14,177 nucleotides of DNA, from the NCBI GenBank assembly GCA_964453435.1, contig CAYVQZ010000084.1, forward strand, positions 1 to 14,177, written 5' to 3'. Below are positions 1-8,812 of this stretch, piece after piece. The notes under the pieces are model-generated. The model ran no database searches. It had not been told where the DNA came from and saw nothing but the letters and a program-made list of their open reading frames with translations. Each line of letters starts with the position of its first letter. The stretch's first letter is position 1. This DNA is from CAYVQZ01 sp964453435. GTDB taxonomy: Bacteria; Abyssobacteria; SURF-5. Position numbers and translations under genes: made by a program.

Positions 1-149
1 CTAGTGAAAAACATCGAATGGCAGGGATTTTTCAAGTGCAGCCTTAGGACGGCCGGAGAAATCACGATGGAGGTGGCGCAAAAGCCGAGATGCAAACCAT
101 TCTGAAGCGTCAAGCCCATCCATGCTTTCGCTGACGAATCCCGAATCGT
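1..149. other. Left-edge sequence without a convincing gene
   Basis: No recognisable gene lies between the window edge and the stop of the small minus-strand protein. A minus-strand frame stays open from about 204 to a TAG at bases 1-3, giving 67 residues that end in LEKSLPFDVFH. It has only a TTG start, no ribosome binding site, and overlaps the neighbouring CDS in another frame. It could be the end of a decayed gene or chance. Nothing here resembles a terminator with a T-tract. Confidence 0.4.
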
Positions 150-569
150 TTATTTTTTTCCCGGCGTTCGGCGGGAACCCACGCCGTCGTTCCTTTTGCC
201 ACAATCAGCCGGTACGGGCTTCTCGTAAACGGCACGGCACACTTCGCGCGTGTCAAGTCCCGCTTTCTCACATGCATTCAACGTCGGGCAATCGTCCTGC
301 GATAGCCAGACAATTTCCGTCTCGCCTTCGGAAATAACAGGCGCGTCGGCTTCCGGAAACCCGAAATACTCCAGGAGGAACAGTTCGCAGGCTCTCCGGA
401 GCGAGAGCGGTTGAAGCTTATCGCTGTCGGGGTAATTCCTTTGCGCCCACTCGAGGCGTTTCCCGACAACCTCTTCCTCGAGCAGATGATATTTCCATTG
501 CCTCAACCTCCCGACCCGACGATTGGCCTCCGATTCGAAAGGCTCGTTTATTTCATTTGTCCGCTGCAT
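150..569 (-). CDS. Small conserved-looking hypothetical protein with paired cysteines
   Basis: A 139-aa soluble protein with no signal peptide or membrane segment. The N-terminal half is charged and helical (WKYHLLEEEVVGKRLEWAQR around residues 26-45). The middle contains a segment reading CPTLNACEKAGLDTREVC (about residues 94-111), with three cysteines in a C-x5-C-x10-C arrangement followed by VYEKPV. This looks like a conserved substrate- or metal-binding signature, possibly of the amino-thiazoline-carboxylate-hydrolase-like type, but I cannot assign it firmly. After YEKPV the sequence becomes low-complexity and basic (KRNDGVGSRRTPGKK), as if the native C-terminus were lost or frameshifted. 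The ATG at 569 has no strong ribosome binding site. The gene lies 48 bases downstream of the sulfatase on the same strand, so it is probably co-transcribed with it. Confidence 0.6.
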   Translation of the reverse strand: MQRTNEINEPFESEANRRVGRLRQWKYHLLEEEVVGKRLEWAQRNYPDSDKLQPLSLRRACELFLLEYFGFPEADAPVISEGETEIVWLSQDDCPTLNACEKAGLDTREVCRAVYEKPVPADCGKRNDGVGSRRTPGKK

Positions 570-617
570 CTTCGCAAAGCAGAAACGGCGCTTCCGCCGC
601 GATAAGCTACAATGTTT

Positions 618-1982
618 TCACTTCTTCCCCGCCATGGGCACATAGTCCAATGGCGCGCCGGGCGGTATCGGCGGCTCTTTCTGAACGCTCTCGTTGAATT
701 CCATCAGCATCGTCATCATGTGAAAGCCCACCCACGAGTGCAAATGCGGATAGTTGAGCGGCTTGCGCTCCTTCGGGTCCACAATCAGGTTCACGAGGTT
801 CGGGTTCGGAATCGGCAAGGCGGGATCGAGATAGTATTGCTGATGCATCATCTTCGCCTTGAAATTACGCCATTTGGCTCCATAGAGCGTCGGACCGTTC
901 CAGAAAATGAATCCCTCCCGGTTTGAATTCTCCTGTTTCCCCTCAAAAAAAGCACGTTGGTCTATGCCGTCGATCTTGCGGTCGGAAGGAATCTCGCAGC
1001 CCGCCCATTTGAGAAGCGTTGTGAACATATCGGTGATGTGAACGATCTCGTTGCTTTGCCTGTCCGCCGGCGTCTTGCCCGGATATCGAATCAGGCACGG
1101 AGTTCGCAGCGAACCCTCCATGCCGGTGAAATATGAGCCATCGAAAAACCCGGCAGTCCCCCGCCACGGCTCCAGTTCCTCGGGGCCATTGTCGCCGGAG
1201 AAGACAACAATGGTATTGTCGGCGACCCCGAGTTCGTCCAGGTAGTCGAGCAGGTCGCCGAAATCGGAATCGAGTTCGAGCGTCGAGTCGGCATAATCGT
1301 CGTTGCCGGTTTTCCCTTTGAACTCATCGCGCGGCACGGTCGGCAAATGCATCATCGAATGATTGAAATACAGAAAGAAGGGTTTGCCGGCGTCAACGCT
1401 TCGTTTCAGAAACGCCTTTGCGCGGTCAAAGTACTCGACATCGATATTTCGGCGCGCCTCGAGCGTCAGTTGCTTGACCGCTTGTATATCCTCTCCCTTG
1501 CGGCCCTCGAGCACATACGACATCGGGTCGCGGCTCGGGTCGTACCACGGGTCGTCCGGCCACAGACACTCGTCATAACTGCGGGGGATGCCATACCATT
1601 CATCGAAACCGTGATCGATCGGCCAGCGACCTTTCTCCGACCCTATGTGCCATTTGCCGTAGATACCGGTGGCGTAGCCGGCGTCGGACAAAATGTCGCC
1701 CATCGTCCGTTCCCACGCCACGAGCCCACCGCCCGAGCCCGCCAGCGCCACGGTATGCGTTCCCGAGCGGATGGAATAGCGTCCCGTCATGAGCGCCGAC
1801 CGCGTCGGGGTGCACTGCGCTTCGGGAGCGAAGTTCAGGAGCTTCAGCCCCTGGGAGGCAAATTGGTCGAGCCGGCGCGTTTCGACCCCGCGCAGGACAC
1901 CGCCACCATAACAGCCCAGTTCGCCAAAGCCCAAGTTATCAACCAGGTAATAAACAATGTTCGGACGATTCTGACGTTCCAC
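618..1982 (-). CDS. Formylglycine-type sulfatase (arylsulfatase family)
   Basis: Hydrolyses a sulfate ester; the natural substrate is unknown. With the preferred GTG start at 1982 it has 454 residues, normal for the alkaline-phosphatase-fold sulfatases. The signature CTPTRSALMTGR begins at Cys57, the predicted formylglycine (CxPxR core, Arg61). Metal and catalytic positions are Asp15-Asn16 in NIVYYLVDNLG, Lys110-His112 in GKWHIG, His208, Asp264-Asn265 in SGDNGPE, and Arg293 in EGSLRTP. The usual DD near the N-terminus is DN here, as I recall for a bacterial subfamily with QCTPSR motifs. No signal peptide is visible, so a cytoplasmic enzyme is inferred. The GTG start is chosen because AAGGAG lies 8 bases upstream and the conserved fold begins six residues later; the in-frame TTG at 2057 would add a basic non-conserved tail. 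Activation needs a formylglycine-generating enzyme or anSME encoded elsewhere. Transcribed divergently from the GntR gene. Confidence 0.93.
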   Translation of the reverse strand: MERQNRPNIVYYLVDNLGFGELGCYGGGVLRGVETRRLDQFASQGLKLLNFAPEAQCTPTRSALMTGRYSIRSGTHTVALAGSGGGLVAWERTMGDILSDAGYATGIYGKWHIGSEKGRWPIDHGFDEWYGIPRSYDECLWPDDPWYDPSRDPMSYVLEGRKGEDIQAVKQLTLEARRNIDVEYFDRAKAFLKRSVDAGKPFFLYFNHSMMHLPTVPRDEFKGKTGNDDYADSTLELDSDFGDLLDYLDELGVADNTIVVFSGDNGPEELEPWRGTAGFFDGSYFTGMEGSLRTPCLIRYPGKTPADRQSNEIVHITDMFTTLLKWAGCEIPSDRKIDGIDQRAFFEGKQENSNREGFIFWNGPTLYGAKWRNFKAKMMHQQYYLDPALPIPNPNLVNLIVDPKERKPLNYPHLHSWVGFHMMTMLMEFNESVQKEPPIPPGAPLDYVPMAGKK

Positions 1983-1990
1983 TGTCTCAT

Positions 1991-1996
1991 CTCCTT
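1991..1996 (-). promoter_or_regulatory. Ribosome binding site that decides the sulfatase start
   Basis: On the minus strand the bases read AAGGAG, then an 8-base spacer (ATGAGACA), then GTG at 1982. This is the best Shine-Dalgarno near the 5' end of the sulfatase. A GAGG about 6 bases before the TTG at 2057 is weaker and would give an N-terminus not typical of the family. Confidence 0.65.
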
Positions 1997-2159
1997 CCAA
2001 ATCATTCCCTGTAAAAGACCGCGTATCAGGGCGCCTGCGCTTCTGCATGTTCCGCAACCGTAACCTCTGTCCGTGGCGCGAGCAAATTCGCTATCGGAAC
2101 CGAGAATGAATATAACACACCTTGCATCTACGATGGAAGGCGTTTGCGAAAGAAATCGC

Positions 2160-2190
2160 TTGACAAATTTGTAATGATGTTATATCAATA
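2160..2190 (+). promoter_or_regulatory. Probable sigma70-type promoter with overlapping palindromic operator for the GntR gene
   Basis: A perfect TTGACA (2160-2165) is followed by an AT-rich TATATCAATA stretch (2181-2190) that gives 4/6 -10 matches at spacings of 15 (TATATC) or 17 (TATCAA). The -35 box overlaps the exact 10-bp palindrome ACAAATTTGT (2163-2172). Just downstream is a looser inverted repeat, TGAT-N5-ATCA (2175-2187). Symmetric sites over a promoter directly upstream of a GntR-type gene are typical of autoregulation. That the regulator binds here is inference. On the minus strand TATATT (2114-2109) might serve the divergent sulfatase, but I see no good -35 for it. Confidence 0.5.
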
Positions 2191-2236
2191 TCGGTGGACG
2201 TCTCTTTTTCCGTCTTTACGACCCGGACAATACAAG

Positions 2237-3010
2237 ATGAAACTGAAAAAAGGTCCCATCCCTCTTTACTACCAGCTCGAACGCGCGCTCCGCAAACGCA
2301 TCCAAAACGGGAGAGCGAAGAATAATCAACCCTTCCCCACGGAGCACGAGCTCTGTAAGGAGTATGGGGTAAGCCGAACAACCGTCAGACAGGCCCTCCT
2401 CATACTGGAAAGCGAAGGCCTGCTCAAACGAGAGCAAGGAAGAGGCACGTTTGTGACGAGCCGGGATTCTGAGCAAATCCCTTACCGCTTATATGGATAT
2501 ACTGACGACGTGTTCTCGATAGGTTCAAAGACAAGCCTCGAGTTGAAGGTCAGAAAAATCGTTCGATTGCACGCCCGATTGGCGCAGGATATGGAACTGG
2601 ATGAAGGAGATGAGGCCGTCTTCTTTGAGGGAACCCGTTTCTTTTTCCCTGAAAACCGGAGCGCGCTCTTTCATGCATGGGTTCCAAAGGAGATCGGGGA
2701 AAAGATTCCATGGAGAAAACTGAAGGGCCCTTACCTGATCGCGATAGTGGAACAGGTTTCACTGGAACGAGTCAAGCGAGCGCACCAGGAAATATCGGCG
2801 ACGGTCGCCACGCCGCGCCACGAGGCCACAATCGGCGTGAAGTCCGGCGACCCGCTCCTGGTCGTCAAGCACATCTACTTTTCAAGCACGGGCAGGGTGT
2901 TGGAAATCGCCGAGACGCATTTTCCCGGCGACGCGTTCCGGCCGAAGGCTATTCTGGAGAGAGTCACGGCAACATATCCGGCGCCGAGAAAAAGCCGGAC
3001 AATTCGATGA
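2237..3010 (+). CDS. GntR-family transcriptional regulator, HutC/UTRA subfamily
   Basis: A 257-aa DNA-binding regulator of the usual size for the HutC branch. Residues about 7-76 form the GntR winged helix: PLYYQLERALRKRIQNG, PFPTEHELCKEYGVSRTTVRQAL (helix-turn-helix) and GLLKREQGRGTFV (wing). Residues about 97-240 fit the UTRA effector domain, with repeated beta segments, LERV, and GDPLLVVKHIYFSSTGRVLEIAETHF near the end. UTRA domains bind small molecules, often acids, sugars or amines; the ligand here is unknown. The ATG at 2237 is preferred over upstream in-frame starts because the GntR fold begins right there and the candidate promoter at 2160-2190 would lie inside the longer form. The ribosome binding site is weak. 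The gene lies 153 bases upstream of the mutase operon on the same strand, so it is the likely regulator of that cluster and perhaps of the divergent sulfatase. Confidence 0.9.
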   Translation: MKLKKGPIPLYYQLERALRKRIQNGRAKNNQPFPTEHELCKEYGVSRTTVRQALLILESEGLLKREQGRGTFVTSRDSEQIPYRLYGYTDDVFSIGSKTSLELKVRKIVRLHARLAQDMELDEGDEAVFFEGTRFFFPENRSALFHAWVPKEIGEKIPWRKLKGPYLIAIVEQVSLERVKRAHQEISATVATPRHEATIGVKSGDPLLVVKHIYFSSTGRVLEIAETHFPGDAFRPKAILERVTATYPAPRKSRTIR

Positions 3011-3069
3011 CGCGCGCCTCCGGCAGAGATTCACACCCTCGGCGCAGCGCATCCATATTGTTGCCGCTA

Positions 3070-3098
3070 TTGAACTGGCAAAAAATCGTCATGAAAAT
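3070..3098 (+). promoter_or_regulatory. Weak candidate promoter upstream of the mutase operon
   Basis: In the 153-base gap between the regulator and the mutase gene, TTGAAC (3070-3075) and GAAAAT (3093-3098) are 17 bases apart, each matching 4 of 6 consensus bases. There is no terminator in the gap, so read-through from the regulator promoter is equally possible. Confidence 0.25.
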
Positions 3099-3163
3099 TG
3101 CATCGAGAGTTTACGAACTCAGCGGCCACCAGCGCAGCGCCGCATGGAGATGGGAGGCAAATA

Positions 3164-4912
3164 ATGACGGATAGAAGAGAAGAGATTCGAGCGAAAGAGA
3201 AGGAATGGAAAGAGGGACCTGTGGCGAAGGCATTGGAACGGTTTCCCATGTTGGGCGAATGCCCGACCCGCTTCTACACCCCCTTGGACATTGGAGAAGA
3301 CTTCGACTTTCTCGAGAAGGTCGGCTTCCCGGGCGAGTACCCTTTCACAGCCGGCGCTTACCCATTTGATCCCATGGCGGGTATGTCGAAGTTTGCCGCC
3401 ATCGCTCCAACGGGCGCGGCGACAACGCGCGCGGCATTGTATTCCGGCTATGGAAAACCCGAGGACACCCGCGACTACTATAAGAGCCTTATCGACAGAG
3501 GCGGCAAACAGGGTCCTAACCTCGCGATGGACCTTCCCACACAGTGCGGATATGATTCCGACAATCCCCTGGTGGCCGGCGAGGTCGGCAAAGTTGGCGT
3601 CTCAATCGATACCCTTCGCGACCTCGAGGTCGTTTACGAGCCGTACCAAGGCGATTTGAATCTCGACCGCATCGCCTCGAATTTCACCATTAACGCACCC
3701 GCCATCTATATCATCGCCATGTATGCGGCACTCGCCGAGAAGCGGGGAATACCGCTTGAACGACTTCGAGCCACGCCGCAGAACGACATCCTGAAGGAGT
3801 ACATAGCCCGCGGAACCTATATATTTCCGCCCAAGCCGGCTATGCGACTGTTTCGCGACACACTCGTTTTTCTCAATAAGAACATGCCTCGCGTAAACAT
3901 CACAAGCATGGGCGGCTATCACATACGGGAAGCGGGCGCCACCAGAAAACAGGACCTTGCCTACAGCATGGCGATAGCGATTGCCTATTTGGAGGAGGGC
4001 GTGAACGCGGGTCTCGATATAGACTCGTTTGCGCCGCGTTTCACGTTCAATGCGTTCGGCGGAAGCATGGAATTCCTTCACGAGATCGCCTTCCAGCGGG
4101 CGGCCCGGCGCATGTATGCAAAGATTCTTAAGGAGAGATTCGGCGCGAAGGATTCGCGAAGCATGATAATTCGCCAACCGATAACCGCGCACATCGGGCC
4201 ATCCGACACAACAATTCAGCGCCCGCTGAACAACCTGACCCGCGCGGTCATGGGCGCCGTCATGGGAGCGCTCTCCGGCGGCACGGCGGCTCCGTTCCCG
4301 CCATACGACGAGCCGCTCGGGCTCGGATGGAGCCTCGAGGCCCAGCAACTCATGCAGGATGCGGGCAGGATACTTATCTGTGAGGCTATGCTGCTCGACG
4401 TAGAGGACCCGTTTGCCGGCTCGTACTGTATGGAAGCGCTGACCGACGAAATCGAGGCCGAGGCGTGGGACGAACTGAACAAGGTCGAGGAAATGGGCGG
4501 CGCCGTCGCGGCCATCGAGAACGGCTACATGCAGAGGCAGATTGCCAAGAGCGCGTATGACCGGCAAAGGGCGGTCAGTTCCGGCGAAAAACTGGTTGTA
4601 GGCGTCAATTGTTTTACAGGCGAGAACGAACTCGAAGTGGAAACGACGCGCCTGGTCCCGCACCCGTACGATTCCGGAAAGCGCGAGCGAGCCGAGGAAG
4701 AACAGATTGCCGCGCTTCAAAAAGTCAAACGCGACAGGGACGAGAAAGAAGTCAGACGCTTATTGTCGGAGTTGAAGCCAAAAGCCGAGAAGCACGACGA
4801 AAACCTCACACCTCATCTGATCGAGTGCGCAAAAGCGTACGTGACGATCCAGGAGGTCTGCGATGTCCTCCGTGAGGTGTTCGGCGAATATGAGTCGGCG
4901 TCCATTATGTGA
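3164..4912 (+). CDS. Coenzyme-B12-dependent acyl-CoA mutase, catalytic (large) subunit, methylmalonyl-CoA mutase-like
   Basis: Catalyses radical 1,2-rearrangement of an acyl-CoA carbon skeleton together with the separate B12 subunit at 6739. It has 582 residues covering only the TIM-barrel CoA-binding/catalytic domain, as in split mutases. Family landmarks are FPGEYPFTAGAYPF (55-68), LPTQCGYDSDNP (124-135), QNDILKEYIARGTYIFPP (206-223), GGYHIREAGAT (250-260) and DPFAGSYCMEALT (415-427). Tyr93, Arg228 and His253 align by motif with Tyr89, Arg207 and His244 of Propionibacterium methylmalonyl-CoA mutase. Tyr plus Arg usually goes with carboxylated substrates, whereas isobutyryl-type mutases carry Phe/Gln. 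The THSQTSG-like motif of all mutases I know is replaced by TAHIGPSD (341-348), and HTNSxDEA by PFPPYDEP (377-384), so the substrate is probably not plain methylmalonyl-CoA. The C-terminus (505-575) is charged and helical and may contact partner subunits. Start chosen at 3164: GGGAGG lies 7 bases upstream. Confidence 0.9.
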   Translation: MTDRREEIRAKEKEWKEGPVAKALERFPMLGECPTRFYTPLDIGEDFDFLEKVGFPGEYPFTAGAYPFDPMAGMSKFAAIAPTGAATTRAALYSGYGKPEDTRDYYKSLIDRGGKQGPNLAMDLPTQCGYDSDNPLVAGEVGKVGVSIDTLRDLEVVYEPYQGDLNLDRIASNFTINAPAIYIIAMYAALAEKRGIPLERLRATPQNDILKEYIARGTYIFPPKPAMRLFRDTLVFLNKNMPRVNITSMGGYHIREAGATRKQDLAYSMAIAIAYLEEGVNAGLDIDSFAPRFTFNAFGGSMEFLHEIAFQRAARRMYAKILKERFGAKDSRSMIIRQPITAHIGPSDTTIQRPLNNLTRAVMGAVMGALSGGTAAPFPPYDEPLGLGWSLEAQQLMQDAGRILICEAMLLDVEDPFAGSYCMEALTDEIEAEAWDELNKVEEMGGAVAAIENGYMQRQIAKSAYDRQRAVSSGEKLVVGVNCFTGENELEVETTRLVPHPYDSGKRERAEEEQIAALQKVKRDRDEKEVRRLLSELKPKAEKHDENLTPHLIECAKAYVTIQEVCDVLREVFGEYESASIM

Positions 4913-4939
4913 CCGGGCGATAAAGTCTTCTGGTAAAGC

Positions 4940-6727
4940 ATGAGCGACAATACCTTGAGATTCTCTTTGAACGGGACGGCCGAGCGAAGGGCGTATAGTC
5001 CCGACAACCTGTTGGGTCAACACCTGGAGCGCCTGCTCTCGCTCATCATACCGACCCGGGACGGACGCGAGGTCGCAATCGACGGATACAAACTGCTCAG
5101 CGACCGTGGTGTCGTCAGGTCCCTGAACTCATACGCAAAGGAACGGACACCGGAACCCGCCGACCAACTGGAGCTGTACGAACCGCGCCTGGTTTATATC
5201 CGTTCCCTGCTGCAATCTCTCCTGAACCTTGTAGAGTTGGAGGTTGACGGAAAACCGGTTCGAGTGGACGGGTTTCGCCTCAAAAACCTGGACCAGTGGT
5301 TGACGCCGGGCGGCGGCGCCGCGGACATCTTGGCGCATGCCGCCTCGAGGTGTAACCTGAGTTGCCGTTTTTGTTACAACAAAGGCGCTCCCCCGGTTCT
5401 GAAGCCTAAGCCTCGCGCGCCCGAAGATGAATATAAAGAAATAGAGACGCGTATCAGCCACTATGTGCCCCGGAGAAAATTGAGCCTGTTCGCCCATATG
5501 GGCAGCCCGTCCGAAGCGCTGGCTCACCCGCACATTTTGGATATCCTCCGGCAACTGCGCCGAAAAACATCCGAGGCCTTTCGCATACCCACGAACGGTT
5601 CCGCGCTGACCCCGCAAATGGTCGAGCAATTATCGAAGTTCGCGCCAATCAACCTGGATGTCTCCCTCAATTCGTCGGCGCCGGAGCGGCGGGCATGGTT
5701 GATGAACGACCCGCGCCCCGAGACGGCGATCGATTCCCTGGCTTTGTTGCGCGAACACGAAATTCCATTCACCGTAGTTGTGACGCCGTGGCCTCACCCT
5801 TCACGGCGCGAGATGCTTGACGACCTCCGAAAGACGGTGGCGTTCGCCGACCGGTTCGAGCCTGCCCTTACCCAAATCAGCCTGCCGGGGTACGCCCGCA
5901 CTTTGGAGAACGAGGCGCCATTTCCAACGGATGAAGTCTGGAACGAGTTGAAGGACGTTTCCCGCGAACTCCGAGCCGTTACCGGCTCCCCCATTGTCAT
6001 CCGGCCGGGCCTGTTCGAGAACTACGACGTTCCCGAATCCGCAAACGCGCCCGTGCCCGTCGGCGTGATACGGAATTCTCCGGCGGCGAATGCGAGACTG
6101 GCGGCCGGCGACGAATTTATGAAGATAAACGGGTTGGCGGTCCAAACGGTTTGCCAGGCGCGTTCGATGCTGTCCATGCTCCACCAAAGCGACCTGCCGG
6201 AAGCGACTCTCTCGGTTCGCCGCAATGGCCGACCGCTGAACCTGAAGCTTGAGCTCTCGGCGTTCGGTTACCCATACACTCGCGAGACCGCAACGCATCT
6301 CGGGGCCGTCTTTGCCTCGTCCGGAATCCCGCGCGACTGGATAGAGCGCCTGAGGGACCTGATCAACGCTCACCAGCCAAAAGAAGCGCTCCTGTTCACC
6401 TCTCGCCTGGTTCGCCCGACATTGGAGAGAATGCTCTCGCGCAACGGGAGCTTTTCAAACGTCAGGTTGCACCTCCGCGTTCCCGAAAACGAATACTTCG
6501 GCGGAAACATTTTCATGGGCGACCTGCTGGTCGTCGAGGACTTCATTCGGGCGGTGCGACACTTCATGGAACAACAACGAGTCCGACCGGAATTGATTAT
6601 AGTTCCCTCGTCGCCATTTCAGCTCAGTGGATGGGGGAGAGACCTTACCGGCCGGGTGTATCTCGACATGGAACGCCGGCTGGGGATACCGGTCAGGCTG
6701 GTGGAATGCGATCCGATTTTCGATTAA
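4940..6727 (+). CDS. Radical SAM protein with internal PDZ-like domain and DUF512-like C-terminus
   Basis: A 595-aa protein lying between the two mutase subunit genes. Residues 1-125 are an unrecognised N-terminal region. The radical SAM domain runs about 128-365, with the [4Fe-4S]/SAM motif Cys138-x3-Cys142-x2-Cys145 (RCNLSCRFCYNKG), LSLFAHMGSPSEAL (181-194), FRIPTNGSAL (214-223) and INLDVSLNS (237-245). Residues about 370-440 look like a PDZ domain (GVIRNSPAANARLAAGDEFM, then KINGLAV). The last 150 residues resemble DUF512: NEYFGGNIFMGDLLVVEDF (517-535) and DLTGRVYLDMERRLGIP (568-584). A PDZ/radical SAM/DUF512 family is known, as I recall with PDZ at the N-terminus; here PDZ sits in the middle. 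There is no SPASM-type extra cluster. Function unknown; the context (gaps of 27 and 11 bases) suggests a role in mutase activity, cofactor or substrate. No strong ribosome binding site precedes the ATG, so translational coupling is likely. Confidence 0.85.
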   Translation: MSDNTLRFSLNGTAERRAYSPDNLLGQHLERLLSLIIPTRDGREVAIDGYKLLSDRGVVRSLNSYAKERTPEPADQLELYEPRLVYIRSLLQSLLNLVELEVDGKPVRVDGFRLKNLDQWLTPGGGAADILAHAASRCNLSCRFCYNKGAPPVLKPKPRAPEDEYKEIETRISHYVPRRKLSLFAHMGSPSEALAHPHILDILRQLRRKTSEAFRIPTNGSALTPQMVEQLSKFAPINLDVSLNSSAPERRAWLMNDPRPETAIDSLALLREHEIPFTVVVTPWPHPSRREMLDDLRKTVAFADRFEPALTQISLPGYARTLENEAPFPTDEVWNELKDVSRELRAVTGSPIVIRPGLFENYDVPESANAPVPVGVIRNSPAANARLAAGDEFMKINGLAVQTVCQARSMLSMLHQSDLPEATLSVRRNGRPLNLKLELSAFGYPYTRETATHLGAVFASSGIPRDWIERLRDLINAHQPKEALLFTSRLVRPTLERMLSRNGSFSNVRLHLRVPENEYFGGNIFMGDLLVVEDFIRAVRHFMEQQRVRPELIIVPSSPFQLSGWGRDLTGRVYLDMERRLGIPVRLVECDPIFD

Positions 6728-6738
6728 AGGAGAGATGG

Positions 6739-7140
6739 ATGGAAAACAAGATCAGGGTACTCGTTTCCAAGATAGGTTTGGACGGCCATGACCGAGGCTC
6801 GAAGGTGGTCGCATATGGCTTGCGGGATGCCGGTTTTGAAGTCATATACCTGGGGGTTCGCCAGACACCCGAGAAAATTGTGAGCACGGCCATTCATGAA
6901 GATGTAAACGTCATCGGCCTCTCCATTCTTTCCGGAGCGCACTTGTCTTTGACCAAACGGGTGATAGACAAACTCAAAGAAGAAGGAGTTCAAGACATCA
7001 TTGTTTTGGTCGGCGGCGTCATAACCAAGGAAGACATACCCAAGCTTAAGGAGCTCGGCGTGACCGAAGTATTCACCTCCGGCACGGATATCGGTGAAAT
7101 CGTTAACGTCATTCGCCAACATGCGAAACCCAAAACATAG
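6739..7140 (+). CDS. B12-binding (small) subunit of the acyl-CoA mutase
   Basis: A 133-aa stand-alone cobalamin-binding domain with Rossmann-like fold, the partner of the catalytic subunit at 3164. The base-off/His-on motif DxHxxG is Asp15-Gly-His17-Asp-Arg-Gly20 (KIGLDGHDRGSKVV); His17 should be the lower axial cobalt ligand. The other loops that cradle the nucleotide tail are LSILSG (61-66) and VGGVI (91-95), followed by GVTEVFTSGT (107-116). Length is normal for a separate mutase B12 subunit. AAAGGAG precedes the ATG with a 6-base spacer, and the gene starts only 11 bases after the radical SAM stop, so the three genes form one transcription unit. The protein is too short to be a corrinoid methyltransferase subunit, which usually carries an additional helical cap. 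Confidence 0.93.
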   Translation: MENKIRVLVSKIGLDGHDRGSKVVAYGLRDAGFEVIYLGVRQTPEKIVSTAIHEDVNVIGLSILSGAHLSLTKRVIDKLKEEGVQDIIVLVGGVITKEDIPKLKELGVTEVFTSGTDIGEIVNVIRQHAKPKT

Positions 7141-7250
7141 CGTCACGCTCTATCTTCTTCCTCCGTCCTTCTTTTCATGCGGAGCGACGCCTGCATCATC
7201 CCATGATATCGCCGGAGATTGAGTAAGCCAAAACATCGAAGGAGACCCCA

Positions 7251-8810
<1,560 letters not shown>

Positions 8811-8812
8811 AA

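Noticed and set aside
2144..2236. Longer N-terminus for the GntR regulator starting at 2144
   Set aside because: The extra 31 residues do not fit the GntR family, and the best promoter (2160-2190) would lie inside them.
3602..4720. A 372-aa open frame on the minus strand
   Set aside because: It is antisense to the mutase catalytic domain, whose motifs are unmistakable on the plus strand. The minus-strand protein has no recognisable domain and is a codon-bias shadow.
4940..6727. The radical SAM protein as the sulfatase-maturing enzyme (anSME) for the sulfatase at 618-1982
   Set aside because: It has only the CX3CX2C cluster motif. The C-terminal SPASM-type cysteines of anSMEs are missing and replaced by PDZ and DUF512-like parts, and it lies inside the mutase operon.
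7139..7153. AGCG-TCA-CGCT after the B12 subunit gene as a terminator
   Set aside because: The stem is only 4 bp and the following pyrimidine stretch is not a T-tract. Read-through into the ligase gene seems possible.
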